Source of the DNA: Alistipes sp.
GTDB taxonomy: Bacteria; Bacteroidota; Bacteroidia; Bacteroidales; Rikenellaceae
Reading direction: 5' to 3'
NCBI GenBank assembly: GCA_017504265.1
Contig: JAFVRN010000017.1
Location: 1-47,178, forward strand
Length of the DNA stretch: 47,178 nt
A model generated the notes under the pieces. That model had not been told where the DNA came from. It worked only from the letters and a program-made list of their open reading frames with translations, and did no database searches. The position numbers were made by a program, and so were the translations under genes. Below are positions 26,469 to 36,203 of this stretch, in pieces (position 1 is the stretch's first letter; each line of letters begins with the position of its first letter).

Positions 26469-27404
26469 TTACAGCAAGTCGCCTTGCTTGTAGCCGCGCG
26501 CTGTCATGGTCTCTGCAACAAGGCGGCGTATCACGTCGGGGCGTATGCCCGATAGTGGTGAGAAGAGCAGTAGATGGCGAGGTGCGCTGCTTACGAATCG
26601 CTCTATGGCGGTGGTGGGCGTAAGACGGCGAAGGATGTCGATAACGAGCGAGCAATACTCTTCGGCACTCCACTCCTTATGGAATAGAAAATCTTCGGGC
26701 GATCGTTGCCACTCGTCGGCCATAGGCGTAGCCTTGTATATTTGTAATTGGTGCAGTTTCAGGAAGTTGAGGTGCAGATTGTTTATATGTTCGATACTCT
26801 CTATGACCTCTGCCCTGCCCTCATGCGGTAGTCCGATGATAAGATGACCACCTACATCTATATCGCGTTCACGTGTGGCTTTGATTGCCTCGACTGCCGA
26901 GGCGTAGTCGTGTCCGCGGTTTACGTGTCTTAGGGTATGGTCGTAAACCGACTCTATGCCATACTCTACGGCAAGGTAATGTCTATGCGATATATCCTCT
27001 AAAAGTTGGAGCTTTTGGCTGTCGATACAATCGGGACGTGTACCTACTATCAGACCATTTATCGCAGGATGTGATAATGCCTCTTCGTAGAGCTGTTGAA
27101 GGGTCTCTATATCGGCATAAGTATTGCTTCCCGATTGAAAATAAGCGAGATATATATCGGCTTTGCGTCGTCTGGCGTGGTGAAATGCAATGGCTGCATC
27201 TATCTGTTCTGTGATGCTTGTCGTGGTGCGACAATACGATGGGGAAAATGCGTCGTTGCGACAAAATGTACACCCTCCATAGCCCCTCTCTCCACTGCGG
27301 TTTGGGCATCCCAATGAGGCCTCTATCGCGAGTTTCTGTATGCGTCCGCCCAATCGGCGGCGCATACTCTCGCCGTAGTCGTTGTATGGCAGTGGAGAGA
27401 ACAT
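26469..27404 (-). CDS. YhcC-like radical SAM protein (TIGR01212 family)
   Basis: A 311-residue radical SAM protein of the YhcC type. The N-terminus YNDYGESMRRRLGGRIQKLAIEASLGCPNRSG is characteristic; the cluster Cys residues lie in GCPNRSGERGYGGCTFCRND, where the wide spacing before the CxxC replaces the usual CxxxCxxC. YLAYFQSGSNTYA, VGTRPDCI, YGIESVYDHTL and HLIIGLPHE follow the family pattern. The biochemical function of the family is unsettled. It begins 3 nt after tsaD and is presumably cotranscribed with it. Confidence 0.92.
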   Translation of the reverse strand: MFSPLPYNDYGESMRRRLGGRIQKLAIEASLGCPNRSGERGYGGCTFCRNDAFSPSYCRTTTSITEQIDAAIAFHHARRRKADIYLAYFQSGSNTYADIETLQQLYEEALSHPAINGLIVGTRPDCIDSQKLQLLEDISHRHYLAVEYGIESVYDHTLRHVNRGHDYASAVEAIKATRERDIDVGGHLIIGLPHEGRAEVIESIEHINNLHLNFLKLHQLQIYKATPMADEWQRSPEDFLFHKEWSAEEYCSLVIDILRRLTPTTAIERFVSSAPRHLLLFSPLSGIRPDVIRRLVAETMTARGYKQGDLL

Positions 27405-27407
27405 CGG

Positions 27408-28439
27408 CTACTGTTGCAGATCTTGAAGACGTGCAACGGGAGATACATCGAGCGAACTGATTTCGCCTGCGAGATAGCGATAGTAACCGGCAGTGGCAAT
27501 CATCGCAGCATTGTCCGTAGTGAACTTGAACTCAGGCAGGAAGGTGCGCCAACCACGACGGCGACCCGCCTCGGTGATGCCCTCTCTAAGGCCTGAATTT
27601 GCCGATACGCCTCCTGCAATGGCTATATCCTTGATACCTGTGGCCTTGGATGCCTTGATGAGTTTGTCCAGCAGAATATCGACGATAGTGTGTTGCAACG
27701 ATGCACATATGTCGGCCTTATGCTTCTCTACAAAGTCAGGATCATCCTTTATGGCATCACGCAGGGTGTAGAGGAATGATGTTTTAAGACCCGAGAACGA
27801 ATAGTCGAACTCTCCCTCGACATGCGGCTTGGCAAACTTAAATGCCTTGCTATCACCCTCCTTGGCAAGACGGTCTATAATGGGACCACCAGGGTAGGGT
27901 AGTCCCATAACCTTGGCGCACTTGTCGAAGGCCTCTCCGGCAGCATCGTCAATGGTAGTTCCTATAATCTCCATCTCGGTAGGAGAATCGACACGCACTA
28001 TCTGTGTGTGGCCTCCGCTTACAAGCAGGCATAGAAATGGGAAGTCGGGATGCGCTATCTCTCTGTCGGGAAGATCGATAAAGTGTGATAAGATATGTCC
28101 TTGCAGGTGGTTTACCTCGACCAGCGGTATGTTGTGGGCAATGGATAGACCTTTGGCAAACGATGCGCCAACGAGTAGCGAGCCGAGCAGTCCCGGGCCA
28201 CGAGTGAAGGCTATGGCATCTATCTTGTCGATGGTCGTACCGGCCTCTTTTAGGGCTGTATCTACCACAGGGATAATATTTTGCTGGTGAGCGCGCGAGG
28301 CTAACTCGGGGATGACACCGCCATATTTCTGGTGCACAGCCTGTGAGGCGATGACATTCGATAGCAGTGTGCGATTGCGTATCACAGCTGCCGAGGTGTC
28401 GTCGCATGAAGACTCTATGCCAAGTATCGTAATATCCAT
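27408..28439 (-). CDS. tsaD: tRNA N6-threonylcarbamoyladenosine transferase TsaD
   Basis: TsaD transfers threonylcarbamoyl to A37 of ANN-decoding tRNAs with TsaB and TsaE. The 343-residue product has the ASKHA fold signature GIESSCDDTSAAV at the N-terminus, the metal ligands His111 and His115 (VNHLQGHILS), GGHTQIV, DDAAGEAFDK and AIAGGVSANSGLRE. Length and motifs are fully standard. It is divergent from tamB and followed closely by the YhcC-like gene. Confidence 0.97.
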   Translation of the reverse strand: MDITILGIESSCDDTSAAVIRNRTLLSNVIASQAVHQKYGGVIPELASRAHQQNIIPVVDTALKEAGTTIDKIDAIAFTRGPGLLGSLLVGASFAKGLSIAHNIPLVEVNHLQGHILSHFIDLPDREIAHPDFPFLCLLVSGGHTQIVRVDSPTEMEIIGTTIDDAAGEAFDKCAKVMGLPYPGGPIIDRLAKEGDSKAFKFAKPHVEGEFDYSFSGLKTSFLYTLRDAIKDDPDFVEKHKADICASLQHTIVDILLDKLIKASKATGIKDIAIAGGVSANSGLREGITEAGRRRGWRTFLPEFKFTTDNAAMIATAGYYRYLAGEISSLDVSPVARLQDLQQ

Positions 28440-28541
28440 TTTATATAGTCGTTTTTACTGTTTTTGCACTATTTTTTCTATTTTTAATAGAAAATGATTA
28501 CTTTTGTAGGTTAATTGCTATATAGTGTTTAACTTGTTTCA

Positions 28542-31500
28542 ATGCGCAAAGTTATAAAAATATTGGTAAAGCTACTATCGATTATCATTTTGTTGTCGAT
28601 ATTTTTACCTGTAAGCATCGCTCTGCTATTCAACGTCGGGGCGGTGCAGAACTATGTGGCAGATAGGTTGGCTGTCGTAGCATCCGACTTTCTCGAAACA
28701 CGTGTCGAGATAGGCAGCATCGACATCGACCTATTTTCAAGGGTGCGTGTTGAGGACTTCTACGTCGAGGATTATCAGCAAGATACACTGCTATATGCTC
28801 GGCGTGCCGAGGTTGCTATATCGAGTCTTAACATCTTGCGTGAGGGAGTAGTGCTTACGGAGGCTAAGGCCGAAGGTGCTCGTTTCTTCCTGCGTGAGTT
28901 GCCCTCGGGCGAGATAAATGTGCGCCCCATAGTGCTACGCATGCAGAAGCCGAATCCAAAGGGTAACTTCAGGCTGTTGATAGAGGATATAGAGGCGCGT
29001 GATGCCGCCTTCCTCTTTGAGCGTCTTGAACACCGCAATCCGGAGTATGGTATAGACTACTACAATATGTATATCCACGATATCAATGCCAAGATTGACA
29101 GGTTGTCGGTGGCTAAGGGTGGTGTCGAGGTGGATATCGCAGAACTTAGTGCCGAGGAGCGTAGTGGTTTTAGACTCGACGACCTGGCCTGTGAGTTGGA
29201 TGTGGAGCGTGGCTTAATCCGTTTTACCGACTTCTCGGCATCAACGCCCACATCGTCAATATACCTGCCGCTAATGACCATTCAGGGTAAGGATTGGACG
29301 GAGTACAAGTATTACATCGACAAGGTGGTTATGCATGGCAAAATCGAGGATACGACAATATCTACCGATGACCTTGGTTACTTTGCTCCCGGACTGCGTA
29401 AATGGAATGTGGCGGTGTCGAATGCCGATGCCGAGTTCCGAGGTGTGGTGCGTGACTTCGAGGGTGAGCTCTATCGTGCGACGATATGTGACAGTACGAA
29501 GGTAAACGCCACGTTTCACATTACGGGGTTGCCACAATGGCGTACCTCAAACTACGTAATAGGCATAAAAGAGCTGCACACCACATCGGAAGATGTGCTG
29601 CATATCACCGACAATATTCTGCCACAGGGCCTACCCGAGGGTGTGCGCCAAATAGTGGATAGAGTGGAGTGGGCAGATGTGCGTGCCACGGTTGGTGGTC
29701 GTCTCTCGTCGTATCGTGTGGTGGGTAATGTGTCGTCGGGCGTGGGTGATATATCCACCGACGTAGTTATTGCCGGAGAGCCAGAGCAGCGATACAACAT
29801 AGCGGGTTATCTGCAAACTGAGGCGTTGGACCTCGGACGACTGCTTGCACAGCGTTCGTTACATAAGCTCGATACCCGTGTAAATATCAATGGCTCGCTG
29901 GGCGACGAGCTATCGGGAGGTGTCATTGCCGGTGTCGGTGCGCATATTGCAGCACTCGGCTTTGGAGGCTACACATATTCCGATATAGATGTCGAGGGGC
30001 GTGTAGATGGCAACCTATACTATGCCGAGCTTAATTCCCGCGACCCCAACATGGAGTTTGACCTCTTTGCCGAGGTCGATTACAACGATGAGTTGCCACG
30101 ATATGGCCTATCTATGGCCTTGCATCGTGCCGACCTAAATGCTCTCGGCGTAAATCGTCGTGATAGTATCTCGTCTTTGTCGGCAAATCTCGGTGTCGAG
30201 TTGTTTGGCAAGACACTCAACGAGATGGATGGCTATGCGAGTATCGCCGATATAAACTACCTCTATCCCGAGGGAGAACTCTCCTCTGACCACATTATGG
30301 CCGAGGCCAAGAGCGGTAACGGCATAAAGTCGCTCAACGTAGAGACGGACTTCTTCGATCTGCAATATCAGAGTCGTTCGACCTACGACGAGGTATTCGG
30401 CTATCTGTATAACTCGCTCAAAACCTACATTCCGCTGCTATATGAGGAGGGCGCAGGACGTGATGCTAATGGTGAGCCGATAGTCTATTCCAACGATTTT
30501 ACGGTGCTTAAACTCTCGGCGCGCGACAATATCAATGACCTCTTTGCCGCCATTGCAGGAGGCCTCTTTATGGCTCCCGATACGGAGGCTACGTTGATGC
30601 TCAACCCGGGAACGAACCTGCTCTCGTTGCAGGCATCGTCCGAGACATTGGAGTATGCCGGAATGTTGATGGCGAACTATCAGCTCGACATAAACAATCG
30701 CAGCGACTCACTCTCGATGTGGCTTAATTCGTCGGGTATATATATGGGTTCACGTCTTGTTATGCCCAACTTCTCGATAACGGGTGGTGCGCAGCAGAAC
30801 AGAGTATCGCTCTCGGCAGGATTTCGTGACAGGGATGATAATGAGTCCGGGTTGCTGGGCCTGCGCGCACAATTCCACCGTAGTAGCGAGTCTAAGCGTC
30901 GATCTGTGCATATAGACATAATGCCCTCTTACTATACCACGGCAACACAGCAGTGGCGACTGCTCTCTCGTGGTATAGATATAGACTCTACGCATATCAA
31001 CATACGTAACCTCGTGCTGACCCGCCCGGGGCAGCGTCTTGTAATAGACGGTGTTGCCTCGAAGTTACGTAGCGACTCTCTGCGTCTTACGCTTAATAAC
31101 TTCGATCTCTCGCCACTTTCGGCGATTACCTCACGTGTGGGGTATGAGATAAGGGGACGTTCCAATGGTTTTGCTACGGTTAAGTCGGCGTTGCAGGCTC
31201 CGGAGATCGAGGCCAATATCGACTTGGATAGCATAGGTGTAAACGAAATATCTGTTCCACCACAAAACATTACATCGAATTGGGACTTCGAGCGCAATAG
31301 AGCACGTGTCATAGTCAGCGATAAAGAGAGTGCCGACACGGTGATACGTGGCTACTACCAGCCGGCAAATAATCGTTACTATGCACAAGCACGTATCGAT
31401 AATGTAAGTCTGAAACTCATATCTCCATTCCTCAAAGGTATAATCTCGGATATAGAGGGTACGGCAGATGTCGAGGCCAATATTCTGGGTCAGGGACGTA

Positions 31501-33170
31501 AGGCAACGCTCAATGGTTATGCCTTAGCCGACTCAATAGGGGTTACGGTAGACTACCTCAACGTGCGCTATACGGCACCGCGAGGCGAGGTAAATATTGT
31601 CGATAACCATATCATAGCCAAAGATGTTGCCGTATACGATGGCGAGGGTAACAAGGGCGACTTCTCGGTAGATTTGAACCTCAACCATCTGTCAAATGTC
31701 ACCTACGATATAGACATCGGTGTGGAGGATATGCTTGTACTCGATACCGATGCCAAGAGTAACGACCTCTTCTATGGCCATGTGTATGCCTCGGGCTCGG
31801 CATCATTTGCCGGAGATAAGCGAGGCTTGAAGATGGACATCGAGGCGACGAGCGGCGATAATTCTCACTTCTTTATGCCTTTGTCGGGTAAGTCGGATGT
31901 GGCCTATGCCGATTTTGTCAAGTTCCGTGAAGGAGGCATCGAGGAGGTAGATACCACAGCCTTTCTTACACGACGTATGATGGCCTACGAGCGTAAGATG
32001 CGTCCGGTAAATACGCTGGGTAGTATGATGGATATAGATATGACCTTCAACGTGTTGCCCAATACCGAGATACAGCTGGTAATCGATCCTACGGTAGGCG
32101 ATATTATCAAGGCAAAGGGTAATGGACAGCTTACGATGCATGTCGTGCCTAAGGCCAATATTTTCGAGATGCGTGGCGACTATACGATAAGCGAGGGAAC
32201 CTACCTCTTCACCTTGCAGAATATATGGAATAAGAAGTTTACGGTCGTTCCGGCATCGTCGATACATTGGACAGGAGATCCGCTGGGTGCTATGCTCAAT
32301 ATCGATGCTGTGTATAGCACGAAGGCCTCGTTGAAGCCTCTTATAGGCAACTCTATGCAGGGCATCGATACCTCACGTGCCGTACCCGTGGACTGCTACA
32401 TAAAGCTTACCGATGAGCTTATGTCGCCTACGGTAACCTTCGATGTGCAGGTGCCAAACGTAGCTCCGGAGATACAGACCGTCATACAATCGGCACTCAA
32501 TGACCAGCAGGCTATCGCAACGCAGATGTTCTGGTTGCTTGCAGCGAACACCTTTGCCGCCGAGGATACGGGAGCTATGGGTGCTACGCTTACGGCAACA
32601 ACAGGTTTCGAGCTGCTCTCCAATCAGCTTAGTAACTGGCTGTCGGGTGACAACTACAATATTGTGCTGCGCTATCGCCCTCGTACCGAGCTTACGGGCG
32701 ATGAGGTTGATGTTGGTTTCTCGAAAGGCTGGCTCGATAACCGACTGATTGTGGAGTTGGAGGGTGGCTACCTCTCGGATGCTTCAGTGCAGTCACGTCA
32801 AAATGCATCTAACTTCGTAGGCGAAGCCTTTATCACATGGCTTATAGATCCCGATGGCACGCTGCGTTTCAAGGGCTTCACGCAGACCATAGACCGCTAT
32901 GGCGAGAACCAGGGTATGCAGGAAACGGGTATCGGTCTCTATTATAGCGAGAGCTTCAATACCTTTAGTGACTTGGCAAAGAGCCTGCGTAATAAGTTCA
33001 ATAACAAGGAACGTCGTGAGGAGCGTCGTGCCAAGAAAGAGGCTCGAAGAGCTGTCAAACAAGAAAAAAATGATACGGAAGATACTCCCTCGTCAGAGCC
33101 AAACGTTGTAATTACAGGCAACAAGGAGGATGACGGGGAGATAGTCGAAGGGGAGATAACCGAAGAATAA
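28542..33170 (+). CDS. tamB: TamB-like translocation/assembly module (DUF490 protein)
   Basis: A 1542-residue inner-membrane-anchored periplasmic protein: one N-terminal transmembrane helix (about residues 7-32), a very long beta-rich groove-forming region and a C-terminal DUF490 domain (EMRGDYTISEGTYLFTLQNI, GFSKGWLDNRLIVELEGGYL). A Lys/Arg-rich then acidic tail makes up the last 60 residues. AsmA-like proteins of this kind are linked to phospholipid movement to the outer membrane and to outer-membrane protein assembly. It starts an apparent operon with exbB, exbD, tonB, a DUF1573 gene, an MBL gene and trmD; the gap to exbB is 28 bp. A TACTTTTG box at 28499-28506 may be its -7 element, though no clear -33 box accompanies it. 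No TamA homologue is seen in the window. Confidence 0.92.
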   Translation: MRKVIKILVKLLSIIILLSIFLPVSIALLFNVGAVQNYVADRLAVVASDFLETRVEIGSIDIDLFSRVRVEDFYVEDYQQDTLLYARRAEVAISSLNILREGVVLTEAKAEGARFFLRELPSGEINVRPIVLRMQKPNPKGNFRLLIEDIEARDAAFLFERLEHRNPEYGIDYYNMYIHDINAKIDRLSVAKGGVEVDIAELSAEERSGFRLDDLACELDVERGLIRFTDFSASTPTSSIYLPLMTIQGKDWTEYKYYIDKVVMHGKIEDTTISTDDLGYFAPGLRKWNVAVSNADAEFRGVVRDFEGELYRATICDSTKVNATFHITGLPQWRTSNYVIGIKELHTTSEDVLHITDNILPQGLPEGVRQIVDRVEWADVRATVGGRLSSYRVVGNVSSGVGDISTDVVIAGEPEQRYNIAGYLQTEALDLGRLLAQRSLHKLDTRVNINGSLGDELSGGVIAGVGAHIAALGFGGYTYSDIDVEGRVDGNLYYAELNSRDPNMEFDLFAEVDYNDELPRYGLSMALHRADLNALGVNRRDSISSLSANLGVELFGKTLNEMDGYASIADINYLYPEGELSSDHIMAEAKSGNGIKSLNVETDFFDLQYQSRSTYDEVFGYLYNSLKTYIPLLYEEGAGRDANGEPIVYSNDFTVLKLSARDNINDLFAAIAGGLFMAPDTEATLMLNPGTNLLSLQASSETLEYAGMLMANYQLDINNRSDSLSMWLNSSGIYMGSRLVMPNFSITGGAQQNRVSLSAGFRDRDDNESGLLGLRAQFHRSSESKRRSVHIDIMPSYYTTATQQWRLLSRGIDIDSTHINIRNLVLTRPGQRLVIDGVASKLRSDSLRLTLNNFDLSPLSAITSRVGYEIRGRSNGFATVKSALQAPEIEANIDLDSIGVNEISVPPQNITSNWDFERNRARVIVSDKESADTVIRGYYQPANNRYYAQARIDNVSLKLISPFLKGIISDIEGTADVEANILGQGRKATLNGYALADSIGVTVDYLNVRYTAPRGEVNIVDNHIIAKDVAVYDGEGNKGDFSVDLNLNHLSNVTYDIDIGVEDMLVLDTDAKSNDLFYGHVYASGSASFAGDKRGLKMDIEATSGDNSHFFMPLSGKSDVAYADFVKFREGGIEEVDTTAFLTRRMMAYERKMRPVNTLGSMMDIDMTFNVLPNTEIQLVIDPTVGDIIKAKGNGQLTMHVVPKANIFEMRGDYTISEGTYLFTLQNIWNKKFTVVPASSIHWTGDPLGAMLNIDAVYSTKASLKPLIGNSMQGIDTSRAVPVDCYIKLTDELMSPTVTFDVQVPNVAPEIQTVIQSALNDQQAIATQMFWLLAANTFAAEDTGAMGATLTATTGFELLSNQLSNWLSGDNYNIVLRYRPRTELTGDEVDVGFSKGWLDNRLIVELEGGYLSDASVQSRQNASNFVGEAFITWLIDPDGTLRFKGFTQTIDRYGENQGMQETGIGLYYSESFNTFSDLAKSLRNKFNNKERREERRAKKEARRAVKQEKNDTEDTPSSEPNVVITGNKEDDGEIVEGEITEE

Positions 33171-33198
33171 ATCAATAATAACTAATAACAATTACATT

Positions 33199-33951
33199 AT
33201 GCTTAACTTACTTACTACTACGCCCACTGTGGCTGCCGAGACCGAGATGACGGCCTCGCCAATCGATTCACTTGCTATGGCCGAGCAGGCTGCTGCGCAG
33301 GCAGCTCAAGAGGCCGAAACGCTATCTATCAGTTTTTGGGATCTTTTCTTAAGCGGTGGTTGGCTTATGTGGGTACTTGTACTCTTGGCTGCTGTGATGA
33401 TCTTTATCTTCGTAGAGCGTTTTATCGCAATACGTAAGGCAACAAAGATAGATAACAACTTCATGAATAGAATACGCGACTATATCTCTGAGGGTAACAT
33501 AAGTGCTGCTATCGACCTATGCCGTCGTACCGACTCGCCTGTGGCCCGCATGATTGAGAAGGGAATCGAGCGTATCGGTCGTCCTATGGCCGATATTCAA
33601 AACTCTATCGAGAATGTGGCCAACGTTGAGGTTGCCAAGCTCGAAGCGGGACTCCCATGGTTGGCTTCGATATCGGGTGGTGCCCCTATGATTGGTTTCC
33701 TTGGTACTGTTGTCGGTATGGTACAGGTGTTTATAGATATGTCGGCAAATCCTTCGGGAGGTATTGAGATACAACAGCTCTCGGCAGGTATGTATGTGGC
33801 TATGGTTACCACGGTAGGTGGTCTTATTGTCGGTATCCCTGCATACTTCGCACACAACTACCTCGTAGCACGTATCGAGAAGTTGATATTCCGTATGGAG
33901 GCCACCACCATCGCATTCATGGATATTCTTAACCAGCCTGTACAAAAGTAG
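33199..33951 (+). CDS. exbB: MotA/TolQ/ExbB proton channel protein
   Basis: A 250-residue inner-membrane channel subunit that, with ExbD, uses the proton gradient to energise a TonB-type protein. It has a hydrophilic Ala/Glu/Gln-rich N-terminus (about residues 10-45), one transmembrane helix (about 52-74), a cytoplasmic loop and two helices in the conserved block LPWLASISGGAPMIGFLGTVVGMVQVF and GMYVAMVTTVGGLIVGIPAYFAHNYL. These are family hallmarks. It lies 6 bp before exbD. Confidence 0.95.
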   Translation: MLNLLTTTPTVAAETEMTASPIDSLAMAEQAAAQAAQEAETLSISFWDLFLSGGWLMWVLVLLAAVMIFIFVERFIAIRKATKIDNNFMNRIRDYISEGNISAAIDLCRRTDSPVARMIEKGIERIGRPMADIQNSIENVANVEVAKLEAGLPWLASISGGAPMIGFLGTVVGMVQVFIDMSANPSGGIEIQQLSAGMYVAMVTTVGGLIVGIPAYFAHNYLVARIEKLIFRMEATTIAFMDILNQPVQK

Positions 33952-33957
33952 TAGATT

Positions 33958-34398
33958 ATGGCTATTAAACGCAGTTCTAAGGTCAGCTCATCGTTCTCAT
34001 CATCGTCGATGACCGACCTCGTATTCCTGCTCCTGATATTTATGGTGCTGGCTACGACAATGATTAATCCCAATAATTCGGTGAAGCTCACTCTGCCATC
34101 GTCGTCAAGCGAGGAGGGTGACCCTTCGGTCATAGCCCTATCCGTTGTGGGCGATGCTGCAAGCGAGTCGGGATACCGCTATGTTATAAATCGTAACGAG
34201 GAGTATAGCGATGTTACGGAGGTTGCTGCTGCACTTGCTCTACACTATGCCGAGTATGAGGGTCGCCCCGAGGAGGAGCGTCCATACATATCGTTGCGTT
34301 GCGACGAGAAGGTTACCGTAGATGCTTTGGTGGAGATTATAGACCTCACACGTGAGCAGAAATATAAAATGGTGCTTGCCACCAAAGAGAAGAGATAA
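33958..34398 (+). CDS. exbD: ExbD/TolR biopolymer transport protein
   Basis: A 146-residue partner of ExbB with a short Ser-rich cytoplasmic tail, one transmembrane helix starting with the conserved Asp (MTDLVFLLLIFMVLATTMI) and a periplasmic domain ending in SLRCDEKVTVDALVEIIDLTREQKYKMVLATKEK. The Asp in the membrane helix is the expected proton-path residue. Its stop codon overlaps the ATG of the next gene by one base (TAATG), implying translational coupling to the TonB-like gene. The Ser-rich stretch SSSSEEG after the helix is unusual in composition. Confidence 0.94.
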   Translation: MAIKRSSKVSSSFSSSSMTDLVFLLLIFMVLATTMINPNNSVKLTLPSSSSEEGDPSVIALSVVGDAASESGYRYVINRNEEYSDVTEVAAALALHYAEYEGRPEEERPYISLRCDEKVTVDALVEIIDLTREQKYKMVLATKEKR

Positions 34399-35105
34399 TG
34401 GAGTATTACGATCCCATAGACCACAGCTCACGACGTATTGCCGCCATCACGACGGTAGCCGTTATGACACTTGTAGGTGTGGTATGTAGCTACATAGACT
34501 TCGATGTGCATGATTTCGATGTGGAGGAGCCTCCTCTGGAGATCGTCTTCGAGGAGCTTGCCGAAGTAGAGCCTCCACGGCCTGTTGTGCAGAGCTCTCC
34601 GACGGATGTGCGTCGCGATAGGGCAGCTGCCCACGTCGAGAGTGCCAATATGGAGCAGAGTATGCAGACCTCGGGTGAGGAGCATAAGACCGAGACCATC
34701 AACCCAAATGCTCTTTTTAAGCCTGTCGCAGGAAATAGTGAAGAGACGCTCCCCGTGGGTAACAGGCTCGCGCCTGATGGCGATGCCGAACGACATAAGG
34801 GCGAAGGTGCCGGTTACAACCTGCAAGGTACAGATCAGCTGGATGCCGGCTTGCAGGGACGAGGACTTCGCGAGGGTCTGCCACGCCCCGAGGCATCGTA
34901 CAATGTTGAGGGTACGGTGGTGGTATTCGTCACCGTAAACAGTAACGGTGATGTAACCTCGGCCGAGATACGTCAGCAGGGCTCCACGACACAGGATGCA
35001 ACGCTGCGCCGCCTTGCTGTAGAGGCGGCACGTAAGGCTAAGTTCAAGCCCAGCACACGTCTGTCGCAGGGAGGTACGATAACCTATGTCTTTAAGCTAA
35101 GATAG
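34398..35105 (+). CDS. tonB: TonB-family energy transducer
   Basis: A 235-residue protein with an N-terminal membrane anchor (about residues 12-32), an acidic/Pro-rich linker (FEELAEVEPPRPVVQ), a hydrophilic spacer and a C-terminal TonB domain (GTVVVFVTVNSNGDVTSAEIRQQGS, then AARKAKFKPS). TonB proteins transmit force from ExbB/ExbD to an envelope partner, usually TonB-dependent receptors. No receptor gene adjoins it. Its place directly after tamB-exbB-exbD raises the possibility that this set serves TamB or envelope maintenance; that is inference. Confidence 0.92.
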   Translation: MEYYDPIDHSSRRIAAITTVAVMTLVGVVCSYIDFDVHDFDVEEPPLEIVFEELAEVEPPRPVVQSSPTDVRRDRAAAHVESANMEQSMQTSGEEHKTETINPNALFKPVAGNSEETLPVGNRLAPDGDAERHKGEGAGYNLQGTDQLDAGLQGRGLREGLPRPEASYNVEGTVVVFVTVNSNGDVTSAEIRQQGSTTQDATLRRLAVEAARKAKFKPSTRLSQGGTITYVFKLR

Positions 35106-35110
35106 TCGGT

Positions 35111-35512
35111 ATGAGATATTATAGATTTATGCTGCTCGTCGTAGCAACACTTATGTCGTATGTCGCTTTCGGACAGGAGAGTGGCGAGGTGCATGGTGCG
35201 CGCATAGAGCTGTCGAGTAAGGAGCTTGACCTTGGAGAGCTATACACGGATGATGATAAACAGCAGGTGCGTCTGTCGTTTCGAAATGTAGGCGATAGGC
35301 CTCTGGTCATTACCGAGGTGCGCACAAGTTGTTCGTGTACCACGGTGCAGTATGAGCGTCGTCCCATACAACCCGATGAGCAGAGTGCGCTGACCATCAT
35401 TTTCGACCCTAAGAGGGCTCCCGAAGGTGCGCTCTATCGCGTGATACAGCTGTTCTCGACATCGACCGCGGGCGTGGAGCATATAACCTTGAAGGCAAAT
35501 ATTGTTAAGTAA
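35111..35512 (+). CDS. DUF1573-domain secreted protein
   Basis: A 133-residue exported protein with a signal peptide ending near AFGQE (about residue 22) followed by a single Ig-like DUF1573 domain. Signatures are FRNVGDRPLVITEVRTSCSCTTVQY, with the typical SCSCT, and IIFDPKRAPEGALYRVIQLFS. Such proteins are common in Bacteroidetes envelopes; the function is unknown. It lies 5 bp after the TonB-like gene and 16 bp before the MBL gene, inside the same operon. Confidence 0.9.
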   Translation: MRYYRFMLLVVATLMSYVAFGQESGEVHGARIELSSKELDLGELYTDDDKQQVRLSFRNVGDRPLVITEVRTSCSCTTVQYERRPIQPDEQSALTIIFDPKRAPEGALYRVIQLFSTSTAGVEHITLKANIVK

Positions 35513-35528
35513 CTAAAAGATTTTATAT

Positions 35529-36197
35529 ATGGAGATTAAACGTTTGGTGCTCAATCCATTGATGGAGAATACATATGTTGTTTGGGATGAGACTAAGGAG
35601 TGTATCATTGTCGATGCCGGTAATATGACGGCACGTGATGATGCACAGCTTGTGGATTTCATTACCTCGAATGGTCTTAAACCCGTTATGGCTGTTAATA
35701 CCCATGGACACTTCGACCATGTGGCCGGCGTGGCACATCTTAAAGAGACGTTCGGCGTAGAGTTTGCCTGCTCATCTAAGGATAAGTTCCTGGTAGATAG
35801 TGCTGCACAGCAGAGTGCTATGTTCGGTATGCAGTGTTCGTCTGCACCTGCCATAGATATCGACCTCGACGAGGTTGAAAGCATCAGCTTCGGTAATACA
35901 CGTTTGCAGATAATCAAAACTCCGGGACATACCCCCGGCCACGTATCGTTGTTTAACTCGGAGCAGAGAGTCCTATTTACGGGCGACACACTCTTTCGTG
36001 AGAGTATAGGTCGTACCGATCTTCCGGGTGGCGACTATTCGTGGATAATGACCTCGATCTTGGAGCAGATAGTGCCTCTTGGTGATGATGTGGTTATATA
36101 TCCCGGTCACGAGGCCGACTCGACCATAGGTCACGAGGTGTTGTATAATCCGTTTATTACCGAGGTGCTTAATAACGAGATAAACTATAAAGGTTAG
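35529..36197 (+). CDS. MBL-fold metallo-hydrolase (glyoxalase II-like)
   Basis: A 222-residue cytoplasmic metallo-beta-lactamase-fold hydrolase. The metal site motif THGHFDH (58-64) supplies His59, His61, Asp63 and His64; further ligands are in TPGHTPGHVSLF and VIYPGHEADSTIGHE, with GDTLFRESIGRTDLPGG in between. It resembles YcbL/glyoxalase II-like thioester hydrolases, but lacks the C-terminal domain of true glyoxalase II. The substrate is unknown. It ends 6 bp before trmD. Confidence 0.93.
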   Translation: MEIKRLVLNPLMENTYVVWDETKECIIVDAGNMTARDDAQLVDFITSNGLKPVMAVNTHGHFDHVAGVAHLKETFGVEFACSSKDKFLVDSAAQQSAMFGMQCSSAPAIDIDLDEVESISFGNTRLQIIKTPGHTPGHVSLFNSEQRVLFTGDTLFRESIGRTDLPGGDYSWIMTSILEQIVPLGDDVVIYPGHEADSTIGHEVLYNPFITEVLNNEINYKG

Positions 36198-36203
36198 CAG
36201 ACT

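Noticed and set aside
35529-36197. Glyoxalase II assignment
   Set aside because: The metal site fits the superfamily, but the C-terminal substrate-binding domain of true glyoxalase II is missing, so only an MBL-fold hydrolase is called.
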